DNA of 64,000 nucleotides from Sodiomyces alkalinus F11 (taxonomy: Eukaryota > Ascomycota > Sordariomycetes > Glomerellales > Plectosphaerellaceae): positions 6,070,385 through 6,134,384 of the forward strand of contig NW_021167079.1 in assembly GCF_003711515.1 (NCBI RefSeq), written 5' to 3'. The translations under genes were made by a program, and so were the position numbers. A model generated the notes under the pieces. It did no database searches, had not been told where the DNA came from, and saw only the letters and a program-made list of their open reading frames with translations. Of this stretch, positions 11,198 through 22,861 are shown piece after piece; the stretch's first letter is position 1; every line of letters starts with the position of its first letter.

Positions 11198-12403
11198 TAA
11201 GTGATATTAAGGAATACTTTAGTTATTAGAATTATACTTTATTATTATTATAGTGAAATAGTACTAAAAAGCTATTTTATAGTAAAAAAAAAAAACTCCT
11301 CGTATACTAAATAAGTATTATACAGCTATAAAAAAAAAGCTAATAGCCCGAAAACGTTTCCTATATACTTATTTACTCCTTATTATTAGGAGTAGAAACA
11401 CGGGTTATTATAACCCGATAGTTACGAGAGAGGGGGGGGGGGCGGGAGTCACGAACTCTATAGAATAGATTATTAGTAAATAAGATATAATTTTTAGATA
11501 AGCTACGAATATACCGGAGACTTCTTCGCTATCGGCTATATCCTTATACCGATATTTAGCCTAGACCGAGTAAAAATAGTTATAGGAAAGGGGGGGGCAG
11601 TCTAGGAAACGTTTTCTGTTAGTCTACGATACTATAATAAGAAGTAAAGGTAATATACTATGGCCGATAGAGTTCTATTCTATATAAGCCTAGTAACGGG
11701 TCTCGGGACCCTAACTAAAAGTATCTTACTTTATACGAAGTATATCTACCTAGGAAAGAAAATAGATTGGTAATAATCCCTAAATTAATTCTAAATCGTT
11801 TCTTATATTTCCGTTATCGTCCTTCGGCACCTTCCGGAGGAATAAATCTTTCGTAATAGCTTTAGCTTTACGAGGAGTATTAAGAGGTATATTAACACTA
11901 TAGGCTAAATCGTATATAGCCTAGTAATACTCTACGGCTTAAAGGTTATTATAAGAGCGTAGGGACCTAGAGGCGCTAGGAGCTACTTAGATATAATAGG
12001 TATAGAGGATATACTTCTTTAACGCGCCGATAAAGGAGAATTTCGACCGTTAAGCAGAAATAACTCGTTATAATTAAGTAACTAATTTATAAAGATAGAT
12101 TAACTTATATTAAAGTATATCTTACCGTTTACCTCGAGGAAACGGTAGTATATCTCGCCTAGTGCTATAAGAACCCTGCTAGCCTTTTAATAGTATTAGT
12201 AATATATAAAGTAATATATTATATCCTAAACTTATATTATCGGTATCGTATTCAGGGAGCTTATCGGGATATTAGCCGTTATCTTCTCTAGCGGTATACC
12301 ACTAGAACACATATATCTTACGATAGTTTAAGGGTATATTATTAAAATACTTAATATTAACCTTAGAAAAATAGAAGAGTAGTTAGTTTATACTCGAGAA
12401 ATA

Positions 12404-12441
12404 GTTCGGAAACGTTTCAGAAACGTTTCCGAATCGTTTCC
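12404..12441. repeat. GGAAACG motif cluster 5 (both orientations)
   Basis: Near the right end the motif appears forward (TTCGGAAACGTTTC) and then inverted (GTTTCCGAATCGTTTCC), forming an imperfect palindrome. Confidence 0.65.
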
Positions 12442-12733
12442 AGTAATAATCCAAAAACATACCTAATATATGTTAATGCTTTAAAGGAGATAATACAAAA
12501 GAATTAAAATATAGTAGTGAATAAAGATAGTGATACTTAAAAAACACACTTTATAAAAAAGTAAAGTGGTGATACTATAGGAAAATAATAAAGTGGTACT
12601 GCCTAGGAAAAAAAGGGGAAAACACGTTAACGTGTTACGACACGACTCGTGAAGGAAGGAGAAACGTTTCCCCAGCTTAACTAATCAGAAAGCAGACCCA
12701 CAGCAACCCTCGGCTTAACTTTTCCCAGCCACC

Positions 12734-12790
12734 CCCCACACCAACTATCAGCTTAGCCACAGGCTTCAATATCAGTTTACCTGTAGTCTC
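12734..12790 (-). repeat. right terminal inverted repeat
   Basis: Inverted partner of 7531-7587. It keeps CA and TG dinucleotides and looks largely unmutated, with G where the left copy has A at three positions. Confidence 0.85.
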
Positions 12791-12800
12791 CTCCCTACTT
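12791..12800. repeat. right copy of 10-bp target-site duplication
   Basis: CTCCCTACTT, identical to 7521-7530, directly after the right inverted repeat. Confidence 0.8.
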
Positions 12801-13009
12801 TCCCTCCTTAGGCGGTAACTACCTTACCGTATCGTCTTCTCCAACAAAATACCTACCAACAAACTCACCGACACCTTTACTCTCTTGCACCATTCTTTCT
12901 GTGTTAGAGTCGTGCACGAGGGCTCAAGTCACCATACATTCTTCAGTTTCCCTTTGCATCGAATATTCTGCTTTGCAATAATAATCTACGCCCACGACGG
13001 TCAGTCACC
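12801..13009 (+). promoter_or_regulatory. remaining proximal promoter and leader of alpha-tubulin
   Basis: Only 209 bases separate the transposon's right duplication from the tubulin ATG. The stretch is C/T- and A-rich, with no clear TATA box. It must hold the core promoter and leader unless transcription starts within the transposon. Confidence 0.5.
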
Positions 13010-14924
13010 ATGCGTGAAGTCATTAGCATCAACGGTATGTTCTATCCATCCATCCATTCACTGTCCACAATGCACCCCTTGTTCTTCGCCTCAGCCGCGC
13101 CGGTTCTGTCGGGTGCGGCGTTGAGAGAGATCTGTCTCCCAATATAAGGTAGATACTGACTTTTGAGCTCTGTAGTTGGACAGGCTGGCTGCCAGATTGC
13201 CAACTCGTGCTGGGAGGTGAGCCTCTGCCTGACTCTCCAAGGATGATTTCACCTTGGCCTTGTCTCCTTGCCCTGACCGCTTCGGACACACTTCGCTGAC
13301 TCTTCTTTTGGCACATAGCTCTACTGTCTTGAGCATGGAATCCAGGTTCGTTCAAACTACAGTGGCCGCAAGCCGTAGCCAATTTTTTTTGGTTCTTCGT
13401 TTCTACGTGCTGACTTGGGTTCCTTCTCTCCAGCCCGATGGCTTCCTCACCGAGGAGCGCAAGAGGGCCGATCCGGATCATGGCTTTAGCACTTTCTTCT
13501 CTGAAACAGGTATGGGATCCGTCCTCGACAGATGCGCGACAAATAGTCGAAGCCGCGGCAATAACGACAAGTTGCATCATGTTCCATTTGAGCCCGATTA
13601 GGCTGACCAGACTCTTCTTCCTTAGGTCAGGGAAAGTATGTCCCTCGAGCCATTTACTGCGATCTCGAGCCCAATGTAGTCGATGAGGTCCGTACCGGTC
13701 CCTACCGCGGCCTTTTCCACCCCGAGCAAATGATCACCGGCAAGGAGGATGCCTCCAACAACTATGCCCGCGGTCACTACACAGTCGGAAAGGAGATGAT
13801 TGATCAAGTCCTGGACAAGATTCGCCGCGTTGCAGACAACTGCGTTGGCCTCCAGGGCTTCCTCGTCTTCCACTCGTTTGGTGGCGGTACTGGCTCTGGG
13901 TTTGGCGCCCTCCTGATGGAGCGTCTCTCGGTTGATTATGGCAAGAAGAGCAAACTCGAGTTCTGCGTGTACCCCGCTCCGCAGACGGCCACTTCGGTTG
14001 TTGAACCCTACAACTCGATCCTTACCACCCACACCACATTGGAGCATTCCGACTGCTCCTTCATGGTCGACAATGAGGCCATTTATGACATCTGCCGTCG
14101 GAACCTTGGTCTCGAGCGCCCCAACTACGAGAACCTGAACCGCTTGATTGCTCAAGGTATGGTTTGCTTTCAGCGTTCGGGATGGTCATGCTTGCTAACA
14201 TGGGGTATCTAGTCGTTTCTTCGATTACCGCGTCCCTCCGATTTGACGGCTCTCTGAACGTGGATCTCAACGAATTCCAGACGAACCTGGTCCCCTATCC
14301 CCGTATCCATTTCCCCCTGGTTGCCTATGCTCCCATGCACTCGGCTGCCAAGGCCGCGCACGAGGCGAACTCGGTCCAAGAGATGACCATGTCCTGCTTC
14401 GAGCCCAACAACCAGATGGTCAAGTGTGATCCCCGCAACGGAAAGTACATGGCTACCTGTTTGTTGTACCGTGGTGATGTTGTTCCCAACGACGCGCATG
14501 CCGCTGTCGCGACTCTCAAGACCAAGCGGACAATCCAGTTCGTGGATTGGTGCCCTACTGGATTCAAGCTTGGTATCTGCTACCAGCCACCCGAGATGGT
14601 TCCCAACGGTGACCTGGCCAAGGTCAGCCGCGCTGTGTAAGTCGTCGTCCATGACCTCGTCAAGATGGGTAAAATGCTGATATTATGCCTTGTAGTTGCA
14701 TGCTGTCCAACACGACCGCCATCGCTGAGGCTTGGTCGGCGCTGTCTAACAAGTTTGACCTCATGTACTCGAAGCGTGCCTTTGTTCACTGGTATGTTGG
14801 AGAGGGTATGGAGGAGGGTGAGTTCTCGGAGGCCCGCGAGGACCTTGCTGCCCTGGAGCGTGACTACGAAGAGGTCGGCGCGGACTCGCTCGGTGATGAC
14901 GAGGGACTTGAGGCAGAGTATTAA
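13010..14924 (+). CDS. tubA: alpha-tubulin
   Basis: Alpha subunit of the tubulin dimer that builds microtubules. Seven exons (13010-13034, 13176-13216, 13319-13345, 13434-13509, 13626-14156, 14213-14636, 14696-14924) give 450 residues, the normal length. Each join restores the conserved sequence: MREVISIN at the N-terminus, [22 protein letters not shown], then the GTP-binding GGGTGSG at 142-148. The [12 protein letters not shown] and [14 protein letters not shown] blocks are alpha-type. The tail ends in GLEAEY, keeping the C-terminal tyrosine. The first three exons are only 25, 41 and 27 nt, as is common for fungal tubulin 5' regions. A degraded transposon lies just upstream. The coding sequence itself shows no disruption. 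Confidence 0.97.
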
Positions 14925-16094
14925 GTCGAGAAAGAGCCACGTGTGTCTGTCGCGTTTGGGCAGAATTGCGGACTGAATCAAGATAACCTTCTTTATTCTG
15001 GGCTCGGTCTTGCCGAGCACGTTCCTATATCAGGCTCCCACTCACCTGTAGTGGGTTAATAGCAAGAGAAAAGATTCCCTTTGCCTGCTACGGACAGATG
15101 TTACTTGAGCTTTTGGGGGCATTCCAGGTGGCCCTCGCTATTAATGTACGACTGTGTTTTCATGCCGGAGATTCTCAGGTCTCTGAGCAGGGACGTGGCC
15201 CGATGCAACCTTTTGCGGTGGGCCTTTTATGACGAAGCTTCGTTGTTGGAGGCTGATGTCGACCTTGCTGCACAGGTGGACATGGCAAATGGGCAATACT
15301 CCTCCGTACTTCGTAGATGGATGCATCCTTTGATTGTGAACTGACCGTCAATGGGCTCCTGTCCGAGAGAGGATGTTCCACTCCTTTAATAGGCCGCAAA
15401 AGTCCTCTGGGTTTGTGCCTGGTCCTTCCCTGCAATACGAGGATGCACTGATTACACCGTTTTATCCTGATATATTGAGATATTCAAATGCGGCGACGAA
15501 CACACGGAGTATTAATTACTACCTACCTACTGATGATATTAGAAGGAAGGCTCATTGAAAGGGGGGATGTGTGCACGGACACTCTTGAGAGTACCTACCT
15601 AGGTATCTTGTGTAGGAAAGGTACCTTAGACTTTCCCCAGCCTTAGCGTAGGTACCTAAGGTACCTACCTAAGGTAGGAAGGTACATTAGTCCTCTCTGT
15701 ACGCCGTAGGCAAATGGATGCTGGTTGACTGAAGCCCTTCGCACCTCCCGTATTACCTGCTGAACGTGGTCCGCCTTCTTTTCTCCATACCTGATCTCCG
15801 TACCTGGGTGTCTAATATCTGTGCGTTTATCTCCTTTGCTGGCTTACAGATTCCCTCGTCATCTACTAGCAGACAGCAACAACAGCTCCCCGGAGTTGCC
15901 GCCTCGCATATGCCTAGAGCAATATAACCACTACGCGCGTAGTTGGTTGCCTCACGAGGTCGTTGGCCGAAGAACATCATATCTTTCCTGTCGCAGGTTG
16001 TGGTTTTCTGGCATCCTCACGTCATCAGTCATATACCCACCGAACGTCTCCTCTCTCTTCCTATCCGCAGTTCCTTTGCCATCCGAAGAGCAAA
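14925..16094. other. intergenic region with GGTACCTACCTA-rich block
   Basis: Tubulin 3' region, then spacer. Between about 15590 and 15690 the sequence is dominated by AGGTACCTA/TAGGTACCT palindromes; a CTCCGTACTTCGTAG motif lies at about 15300. No gene is supported. The last 250 bases are the probable EDE1 promoter and leader. Confidence 0.6.
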
Positions 16095-19000
16095 ATGTCG
16101 GTTGAAGCGGGAGTAGATCCAGGTATGCCGGAAACTGTCCGCCTATTGGGCGCATGGAAGCTAACGACTATTGTTCCGCTCTAGCCGCCTTCAATCTCAA
16201 CCTCACTCCGGAAGAGAAGCGCGTCTTTGGTCAACTATTTCGACAGGCCGATACGGACAATGTCGGTGTTGTCACGGGAGAGGTAGCGGTCAAATTCTTT
16301 GAAAAGACAAGGCTGGATTCGAAGACACTGGGCGAGGTTCGTGGTATCCAACCAAAATCTCCAAACATTATGTCTTGGGCTGCGACGTCAAAGAGACTAA
16401 ACTAACGCCAAGTAAATGGGAAATAGATATGGCAGATTGCCGACAACGAAAACCGAGGTTTCCTCACACCTGCCGGGTTCAGCGCTGTACTTCGGCTCAT
16501 TGGACATGCCCAAGCTGGTCGAGAACCGTCGCTCGAGATGGCTTCACAGCCAGGCCCTCTCCCCCACTTTGACGGCTTCCAGATTCCTGGCCTCGCGTCT
16601 CCCCAAGCTCCGCCTGCCTCGACTCTCCAACCGCAGGGGACAGGAGGCCCCGTGCGGATTCCACCCTTGACTCCAGATAAGGTCAACCAATATGCTGCCC
16701 TGTTTGAGCGCCAGAACTTACGGCCGGGCGGCCTGCTTGCCGGGGATGAGGCCAAGCAGATCTTCGAGAAATCTGCCTTGCCGAATGAGGTACTGGGAAG
16801 GATTTGGCAACTAGCAGACACGGAACAGCGAGGTGCTCTTGTGCAGACCGAGTTCGTCATTGCTATGCATCTCTTGACCTCGATGAAGTCCGGCGCCCTG
16901 AGGGCCCTCCCCAGCATTCTTCCCGCTCCCTTGTATGAAGCAGCCACCCGGCGCGGTTCCGCTTCGCGCCCGTCGCCCCAGAGCAGCAGTGTCATATCTG
17001 CCATCCCGAGACAGATTAGCGGCACTGCGCCGATCCGTACGGGAAGCCCCCTTAGCCAACCGCCCGTCACTCCAACCGGCCCTGACTGGCTCGTTACGCC
17101 GGCCGATAAGGCGCGCTTCGATCAGCTGTACGATGAACTCGATAAGACCCGGAAAGGCTTCATCACGGGCGAGGAAGCGGTTCCCTTTCTGGCCCAGTCC
17201 AGCTTGCCAGAAGATGTCTTGGCGCACATTTGGGACCTTGCCGATGTCAACTCGGAGGGCCGTCTCACCCGAGATACATTTGCCGTCGTCATGTACCTGA
17301 TACGCCAACAGCGCACAAGACGCGATGCCCTCCCATCGTCACTTCCTCCCAATTTGATCCCTCCCAGCTTGCGACAGCAGCCCCGTTCCCTGGCAGCCAG
17401 CTCCCCCTTCGAGGCTGGATCCCCAATTCCAACTCAGTCGCAGCCTCCTCAGGCAGCTCCGGCCACAGTGCCAGTAACCAAGTCGGCGCTCGATGATTTG
17501 TTCGGACTAGATGCCTCGAGTCCGGCGAACGCCGTGGCACAGATCCAGACTGCTCAAACCACCGGGGGTTCAGCTGGGCGTGATTCCTTTGCAACACCAA
17601 CGAAGCCCCAGTCTATAGCTTCTCCTGCCAAGCCTTCTTCGCCTGTATCGACTCAGTTCAAACCATTTGTACCCTCGTCTTCCTTTGGCCGAGGTCTGAC
17701 GGCACAGGCGACAGGGGATTCCGCGGGCTCAGGGGCTGGCGTGAATAAACTCTCAACCCTCGCATCCGCGTCTGATGATCTTCTCGGTGATAACGATCCG
17801 GAGATCAGCAAAAAGTTGACAGGAGAGACGACCGAGTTGGCGAATCTCTCCAACCAAGTCAGTTCACTGTCCAAACAAATGCAGGAGGTTCAAGGGCAAC
17901 GAGCAACTGCACAGAATGAGTTGAACCAGACGAATGCGCAGAAGAAGAACTTCGAACAGCGCCTCGCACAACTGCGCACATTATACGAGAAAGAAGCCAA
18001 CGATCTACAGGCACTGCAGGACCAGCTCAACGTGTCGCGCAAGGAGACACAGAAGCTTCAGGCCGAGTGCATGCAGCTGGACACCACATACCAAGACCTC
18101 CTTGTGCAGCATCAACAAGTATCGGCCAGCCTCGAGGCCGATAAGCAGGAGAATGCGAAGCTCAAAGAGAAGATGCGGGTGGTCAACGCCGAGGTCACCC
18201 AGACCAAAGCGCAAATCGAAAAGCTCAAGTCGGAGGCACGGCAACAAAAGGGACTCGTCGCTATCAACAAGAAGCAGTTGCTCACGAGTGAGGCTGAACG
18301 GGACAAGCTGCAGAACGAGGCGGGAGACCTTGCAAAGAGCAACATGGAAGCACTTTCTCGCCAAGACACCGGCACCTCCCTACCTGGATCTACCACTACC
18401 ATCACGAGCCCGGCTGCCTCGGTTGCTAGTGCCAATAATCCCTTTTTCAAGCGGACTGCTAGTACAGATATTATGGGCGCCTTTGGCTCCCCCGGGGTCA
18501 AACCGAACGCAGCGGACCAGTCCTTCGACGATATTTTTGGACCATCTAACCCGACTCCTGGGCCTGTCAGCACGCCTCCTCCCCCGCCGCCTGCCGTGTC
18601 GTTCAAACCCCAGAACACAGGCGCGTCTACCGGCAGTGTGGGTTCATTCAATACTCCTCCTACTACTTCCCCGGGCGTGAGCCGGCAAGGTACCTTGACC
18701 GCCGAGCCACCTGCGCCGCCACCAGAGTCCCGGCAGACGAGTTCCGGCTTCATGCCGTTTCCTGATACCGCGGAATCGGTGACATCGTCGCGCGCCGTCT
18801 CGCCGCCCACCCCACGAGTGGATGAAGCGGCGGATATCGCAACCACACCCACCCAGCCGTCGCATGCAGCCCCGGGCGCGTTCCCTGCAGAATCTACGTT
18901 GACCGGTGACGCTGCCAAAGAAACCAAGCCTGCGAACGAGAGCGTACTCTCTACCAATGGCGATGCCAGCCTTTCAGGCAATGCCACCACAGCCGAAAAG

Positions 19001-20218
19001 GCTGCCGAGGAAGGTGTCGACCCCTTTGAAGCACTGGACCAGGACAAGGCGAAAGCAGAGTTCGAGAATGCCTTTGCGACATTCAGCAAGGCGCACAAAT
19101 CCTCTGCTAGACCGGGAACTGACACGAACAAGTCGACCTCGGCCTTCGACACGACCTCGGCCTTCGACACCGAATTCCCCCCTATCTCTGAGCTTGAGCG
19201 GTATGACGACGACTCTGACACTGCCAGCGAAAGGGCCGCCGGGTTTGAGGACGACTTTGCCCCCGTTTCTCCACCTCGCCAGCAAGAGCAGCCTTCTGCA
19301 GCAGTCGACGACCAGGGTCTGGCAGGTCCCGCAAAATCAGACGGGACTCCGCCCGAGTCCAGTGAGAAGAGGTGCGTTTCCTTAACACACTCGCTCGTGG
19401 CCTAACATGCTGGGAGTTCTGAAACTGACGTTCGTTGCAGCGACAAGCCAACCTCGGGAGCCGGCGCGGTAGCGCCCCTGGCCGTGGCATCAACGACATC
19501 TCAAGCTGCTGACAACTTTTTTGGGTCCACTGTGTCTGTGCCAACGTCGGGTCCGGCGTCTGGCCAGGGGTTGACATCCTCCTCCTCCCAAGCCCAGGTC
19601 AGCAAGGGAGGTTTTGATGACTTGGATGACGACTTCGAGGGCCTTGAAGATGCCAAGGAAGGTTCTGCCGATGACGATTTCCAAACCATCTCTAGATCGG
19701 GCTTGGACGACTTTAACCCCGTGTTCGACAGCAGCCCTCCGCCCAGCCAAAGTAAAGGCACATCCTCCAGCACGGCTCCGTTCGGCCAGGAGAGCAGCTA
19801 TGACTTTGGCAGCACGTCCACCATGTCAACCACAGGTGCTGGACCTAGCGAGCCCGGGAACAGCGGCCTGCAGACACGTTCGCCGCCCGCTGAATCGCAC
19901 GACTGGGATGCCATCTTCGCCACCCTGGACACCCCAAGCGAGCCCCTCGCAGTGTCGACACCGCCCACGCAAACCAAGCTACCGGAACCCAGCCCCACTG
20001 TCAAGAGAGGCCTTGCGGAAGACGGCAAGGATGACGACCCCATACTTAAGGACTTGACCAGCATGGGCTACTCTCGCGCGGATGCACTGCTTGCTCTAGA
20101 GAAATACGACTACAATCTTGAGAGGGTAGGTTCATGCGCGTGCTTCTTCTCCACTAACTGTCTGCGAAAAGCTGACCCAACTGTATAGGCTGCGAACCAT
20201 CTTGCCAACCAGTCATGA
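16095..20218 (+). CDS. EDE1: Ede1/Eps15-like EH-domain endocytic scaffold
   Basis: An early-arriving scaffold of clathrin-mediated endocytosis that binds NPF-containing adaptors and ubiquitin at the plasma membrane. Five exons (16095-16122, 16185-16336, 16427-19371, 19441-20125, 20189-20218) give 1279 residues. Three EH domains are visible: about residues 10-100 (split by intron 2, which restores IWQIADNENRG), about 141-235 (IWQLADTEQRG) and about 281-370 (IWDLADVNSEG). A long coiled coil spans roughly 520-700, then comes a Pro/Ser/Thr-rich disordered region. A C-terminal UBA domain starts at DPILKDLTSMGYSRADAL; its last residues (AANHLANQS) lie in the 30-nt final exon. The domain order and number match yeast Ede1. 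Convergent with the Bcd1 gene. Confidence 0.93.
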
Positions 20219-20590
20219 GTTACGACATGTGTGTGTGGCACGTCGAGAGTTTCTCTTGGTTCCAAAGCTGTTCTGAGATGCATCACACTTTCCGCTCCTT
20301 TTGCCTTTTTTTCTGTAACCAACCCAGCCCGCAACATTTGTGAGGACGTCACGCCTTCTTTTTCACTGCTATCATTTTCTTTAACATGCCATGCCCCTTC
20401 GTATTTATCCCAGGGTCCGAAGCCAGTCCGGATGTGGACGTAGTAGTACAATGTATGTAGTACAGTTGCAGCTAATACAGTCGTCATCTTGTGAAGGAGG
20501 CGGAAGCCTAAACAACCGGCAGTCCATCCTCATATGGTATATTATTACAATGTTCCTTTCTAGTTTGACTTCAAATTAGGATATTCCCAA
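20219..20590. other. convergent 3' spacer
   Basis: 3' untranslated DNA of two convergent genes. Nothing else is seen. Confidence 0.6.
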
Positions 20591-22039
20591 TCAAGTCGCG
20601 GCGGAGGTCTCGCTTTCATCGCTGCTAATGTCGGAGCCAGAGCTGCTCGTCGTATCATCATTATCACCCTCCTCCTCCTCCTCGTCGTCGTCGTCCTCTT
20701 CTCCAAGGATTTCCTCTACCAGGATATCGGCGTCTTCTTCACTGCTTAAGCTTCCACTCGGTCCCGTTTCTTCGTCGTCATCGTCGCTTGCTACCTCACC
20801 CTCCTCGAGGGCATGGTGTGACCTTTTGCGGTTCGCTTGTAGAACCCCATCATTTCGTCCTCGTTGGTTCGTCTCGTTTCCCGCCTGGTTCCGCCGAGAC
20901 GATTTGGGGCAGGCGAAGTAGGTAGGGGGCAGTGTCTGGGAACTTGGGAGAACGTATAGGGTTGGAAATTCGACGACGGTCGTATCGCGAAGGGCTTCTG
21001 CGAGGGTGACGGTGGGGTCCACTGGATGGGCGACGGTTTTGTTATGTTGAGTTGCAGGGGGTAAACCCGACGGCAGATAAAACTTGAACTTGGATACTTC
21101 GGCCGTTTCAACAACTTTCACGCCAGTGAAGGGCGCGTTTCCTGAGCGTGATTTCCAGGCGGTGTCCGGATAAGGTTGGAAGGAATGATACCCCGCAGAC
21201 CAGCTGCCAGTCACAGGGTCCTGCGAAACATCGACCGGGTTGCCTGATGGAGGCTTGTGGCGTGTTCTTGACGAGGGCGGGTGGTTCGAGGAAGCTCCAG
21301 TCATGTCTCGCGTCTGTTGACTTTCTTTGCGGAGTCTATTCATCTGGACAGCTTGAGCTTGAGCGAACGCCACATACAAAGGGCAGTCGTCCATGACCTT
21401 GTTCATGATTCGGGTCTTGTTCCACTTGGGTTCCTGGACGTCGTGTGCAGTATCGGCGGCGCTCTCGAACAACAGCCATTCGACCTGCCAGTTGATTCGG
21501 CCCGATGCCTTGTGGACATGGGTCCCGTTCTCCTTTTGTCTGGTCATTCCCAACGGCACCCTACGGACGTCGATACCGAACGTCGCCAGCCTCTTCTGCA
21601 TCTGCTTCGACAGTTCGGGCCTCCCGCCTGCGGGTCCTGATCCGCGCTGGGGTCGAGCGACGAGCACTTTTCGTTTCACGCCGTCCTTGCCGCGGCGCCA
21701 TTTCACAGTTTGCGCGTCGACGGAACGCAGTTGGTTTTCGGTCAATAGGTGGCGCTCCTCGACGATTTCGCGTTCAGATCGCTGGCGGGCGCGTTCGATG
21801 GCGGAGAGGAAGTTGTAGTCGTGATCAATTCCGGCCGGGGTTTTGAGCTTCGAAGGAGGGATGTAGGCGGTGGGATCGCGAACGCCCGAGCAGGAGGACC
21901 AGGCTTTGTGCTTGCGGCTGCATGCCAGGGAGCATGTTCGGAGGGCGCAGGCTGGGCATTTGTACTTTGGGGGTTGGATGTGGCAGATGGCGCAGAGGGA
22001 TGTTAGAAGAGGATCGGCACTGGCAGACGAGGGAGGCAT
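20591..22039 (-). CDS. BCD1: Bcd1-like box C/D snoRNA biogenesis protein (zf-HIT)
   Basis: A nuclear factor for assembly of box C/D small nucleolar ribonucleoproteins. A single 482-residue open frame has the HIT zinc finger at the N-terminus: Cys16, Cys19, Cys28, Cys31, Cys36, Cys40, His44 and Cys50 are all present in family spacing. The conserved HDYNFLSAIERARQRSE segment follows at about 72-90, as in Bcd1 proteins. The middle has the block where DCPLYVAFAQAQ occurs, and the last 80 residues are extremely Glu/Asp/Ser-rich. Length and acidic tail are typical of filamentous-fungal members. Other zf-HIT proteins (Hit1, Vps71) are shorter and lack the HDYNFL segment. Confidence 0.88.
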   Translation of the reverse strand: MPPSSASADPLLTSLCAICHIQPPKYKCPACALRTCSLACSRKHKAWSSCSGVRDPTAYIPPSKLKTPAGIDHDYNFLSAIERARQRSEREIVEERHLLTENQLRSVDAQTVKWRRGKDGVKRKVLVARPQRGSGPAGGRPELSKQMQKRLATFGIDVRRVPLGMTRQKENGTHVHKASGRINWQVEWLLFESAADTAHDVQEPKWNKTRIMNKVMDDCPLYVAFAQAQAVQMNRLRKESQQTRDMTGASSNHPPSSRTRHKPPSGNPVDVSQDPVTGSWSAGYHSFQPYPDTAWKSRSGNAPFTGVKVVETAEVSKFKFYLPSGLPPATQHNKTVAHPVDPTVTLAEALRDTTVVEFPTLYVLPSSQTLPPTYFACPKSSRRNQAGNETNQRGRNDGVLQANRKRSHHALEEGEVASDDDDEETGPSGSLSSEEDADILVEEILGEEDDDDEEEEEGDNDDTTSSSGSDISSDESETSAAT

Positions 22040-22861
22040 GTTTGGCGTCCTCGCAAATGAATATTATTTCGCAGTGCGGACTAATAATAATCTCCAAAAC
22101 CGAGAGGAAAGAGTCCCAATATTGAAGCACTCGTAGATTTGGGCCGGGGGGGGGAGCCCTTTTTTTTTTTTTTTTTTTAAACCAAAAAAATAAATGACCA
22201 TGGTAGGTAGAGCTTTCCCAGGACCTAAATCGGGAGGTTTATCTCTTATCGGTCAGTCCCCATCCAAATTTCTTTATCTTCAGTATCTTAAGCCAGATAA
22301 GGTAACCGATAACGATAGCGGCTGATACAGGTAATGAAGCACCTTGCCATACGCCACCTCACCTTGCGTAGGGCGGAGTAGTACCTCTGCGCTATAGGTG
22401 ATTTTCTTCCTTTCACTCAACTGGCTAAGGTATGGATTCTCAAGTTACTGTTCTGTCCTCGAGACTATACGGTATTGTACTAGCAGCGGTTCAGATCTAC
22501 CATGTCCAATTTGGAGATGCAGGTATATATGCCAGACCAGAGCCACAGTACGAATGTGCTCCATATGTCGCAGCATTCGGTGTGTGACCTGGATGGTGCC
22601 GAATGAGGAAACCTTATGCACCGCGTTGGAAACTCGGGCGAGCTTGGCCATGCGTAGAGACGAGACAAGAACTGCAGGTCTAGGAAACCTCGTTCCTGAA
22701 AACGATCAGGGAGGCGTTGTGGAAGGGCAGCTGCAGGTATCCCGGTGGCAATCTCATACAACAAGGCAATATGAAGTACATATATCCTCTGTTAAATTGC
22801 TACCTTGTGTCTACACTCAATTACTTCGTACTCTGGACGGGTACCGGCGCCGGGGACTGAC

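Larger units (their letters stand above)
7531..12790. mobile_element. RIP-degraded terminal-inverted-repeat DNA transposon (about 5.26 kb)
   Basis: Inverted repeats of at least 57 bp (51/57 matching) bound the element, flanked by a perfect 10-bp duplication. The interior is strongly AT-rich: CA and TG dinucleotides are rare, TA is frequent and CG is kept, which is the mark of repeat-induced point mutation acting on CpA. No intact gene remains, though two plus-strand stretches look like decayed coding sequence. Clusters of a GGAAACG[A/T]TTC-like motif recur in both orientations. The long duplication fits Mutator-like elements (usually 8-11 bp) better than Tc1/mariner (TA) or hAT (8 bp), but with no readable transposase the superfamily stays open. 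Three of the six mismatches between the ends are A on the left against G on the right, as expected from RIP-type transitions. Confidence 0.85.

Noticed and set aside
7536..12785. TA target duplication (Tc1/mariner-like) just outside CAG...CTG
   Set aside because: TA dinucleotides flank the CAG ends, but the similarity of the ends continues outside them and a perfect 10-bp duplication lies exactly beyond, so the longer boundary explains more.
18112..19221. 369-codon minus-strand open frame opposite EDE1
   Set aside because: Antisense shadow of the coiled-coil and low-complexity part of EDE1.
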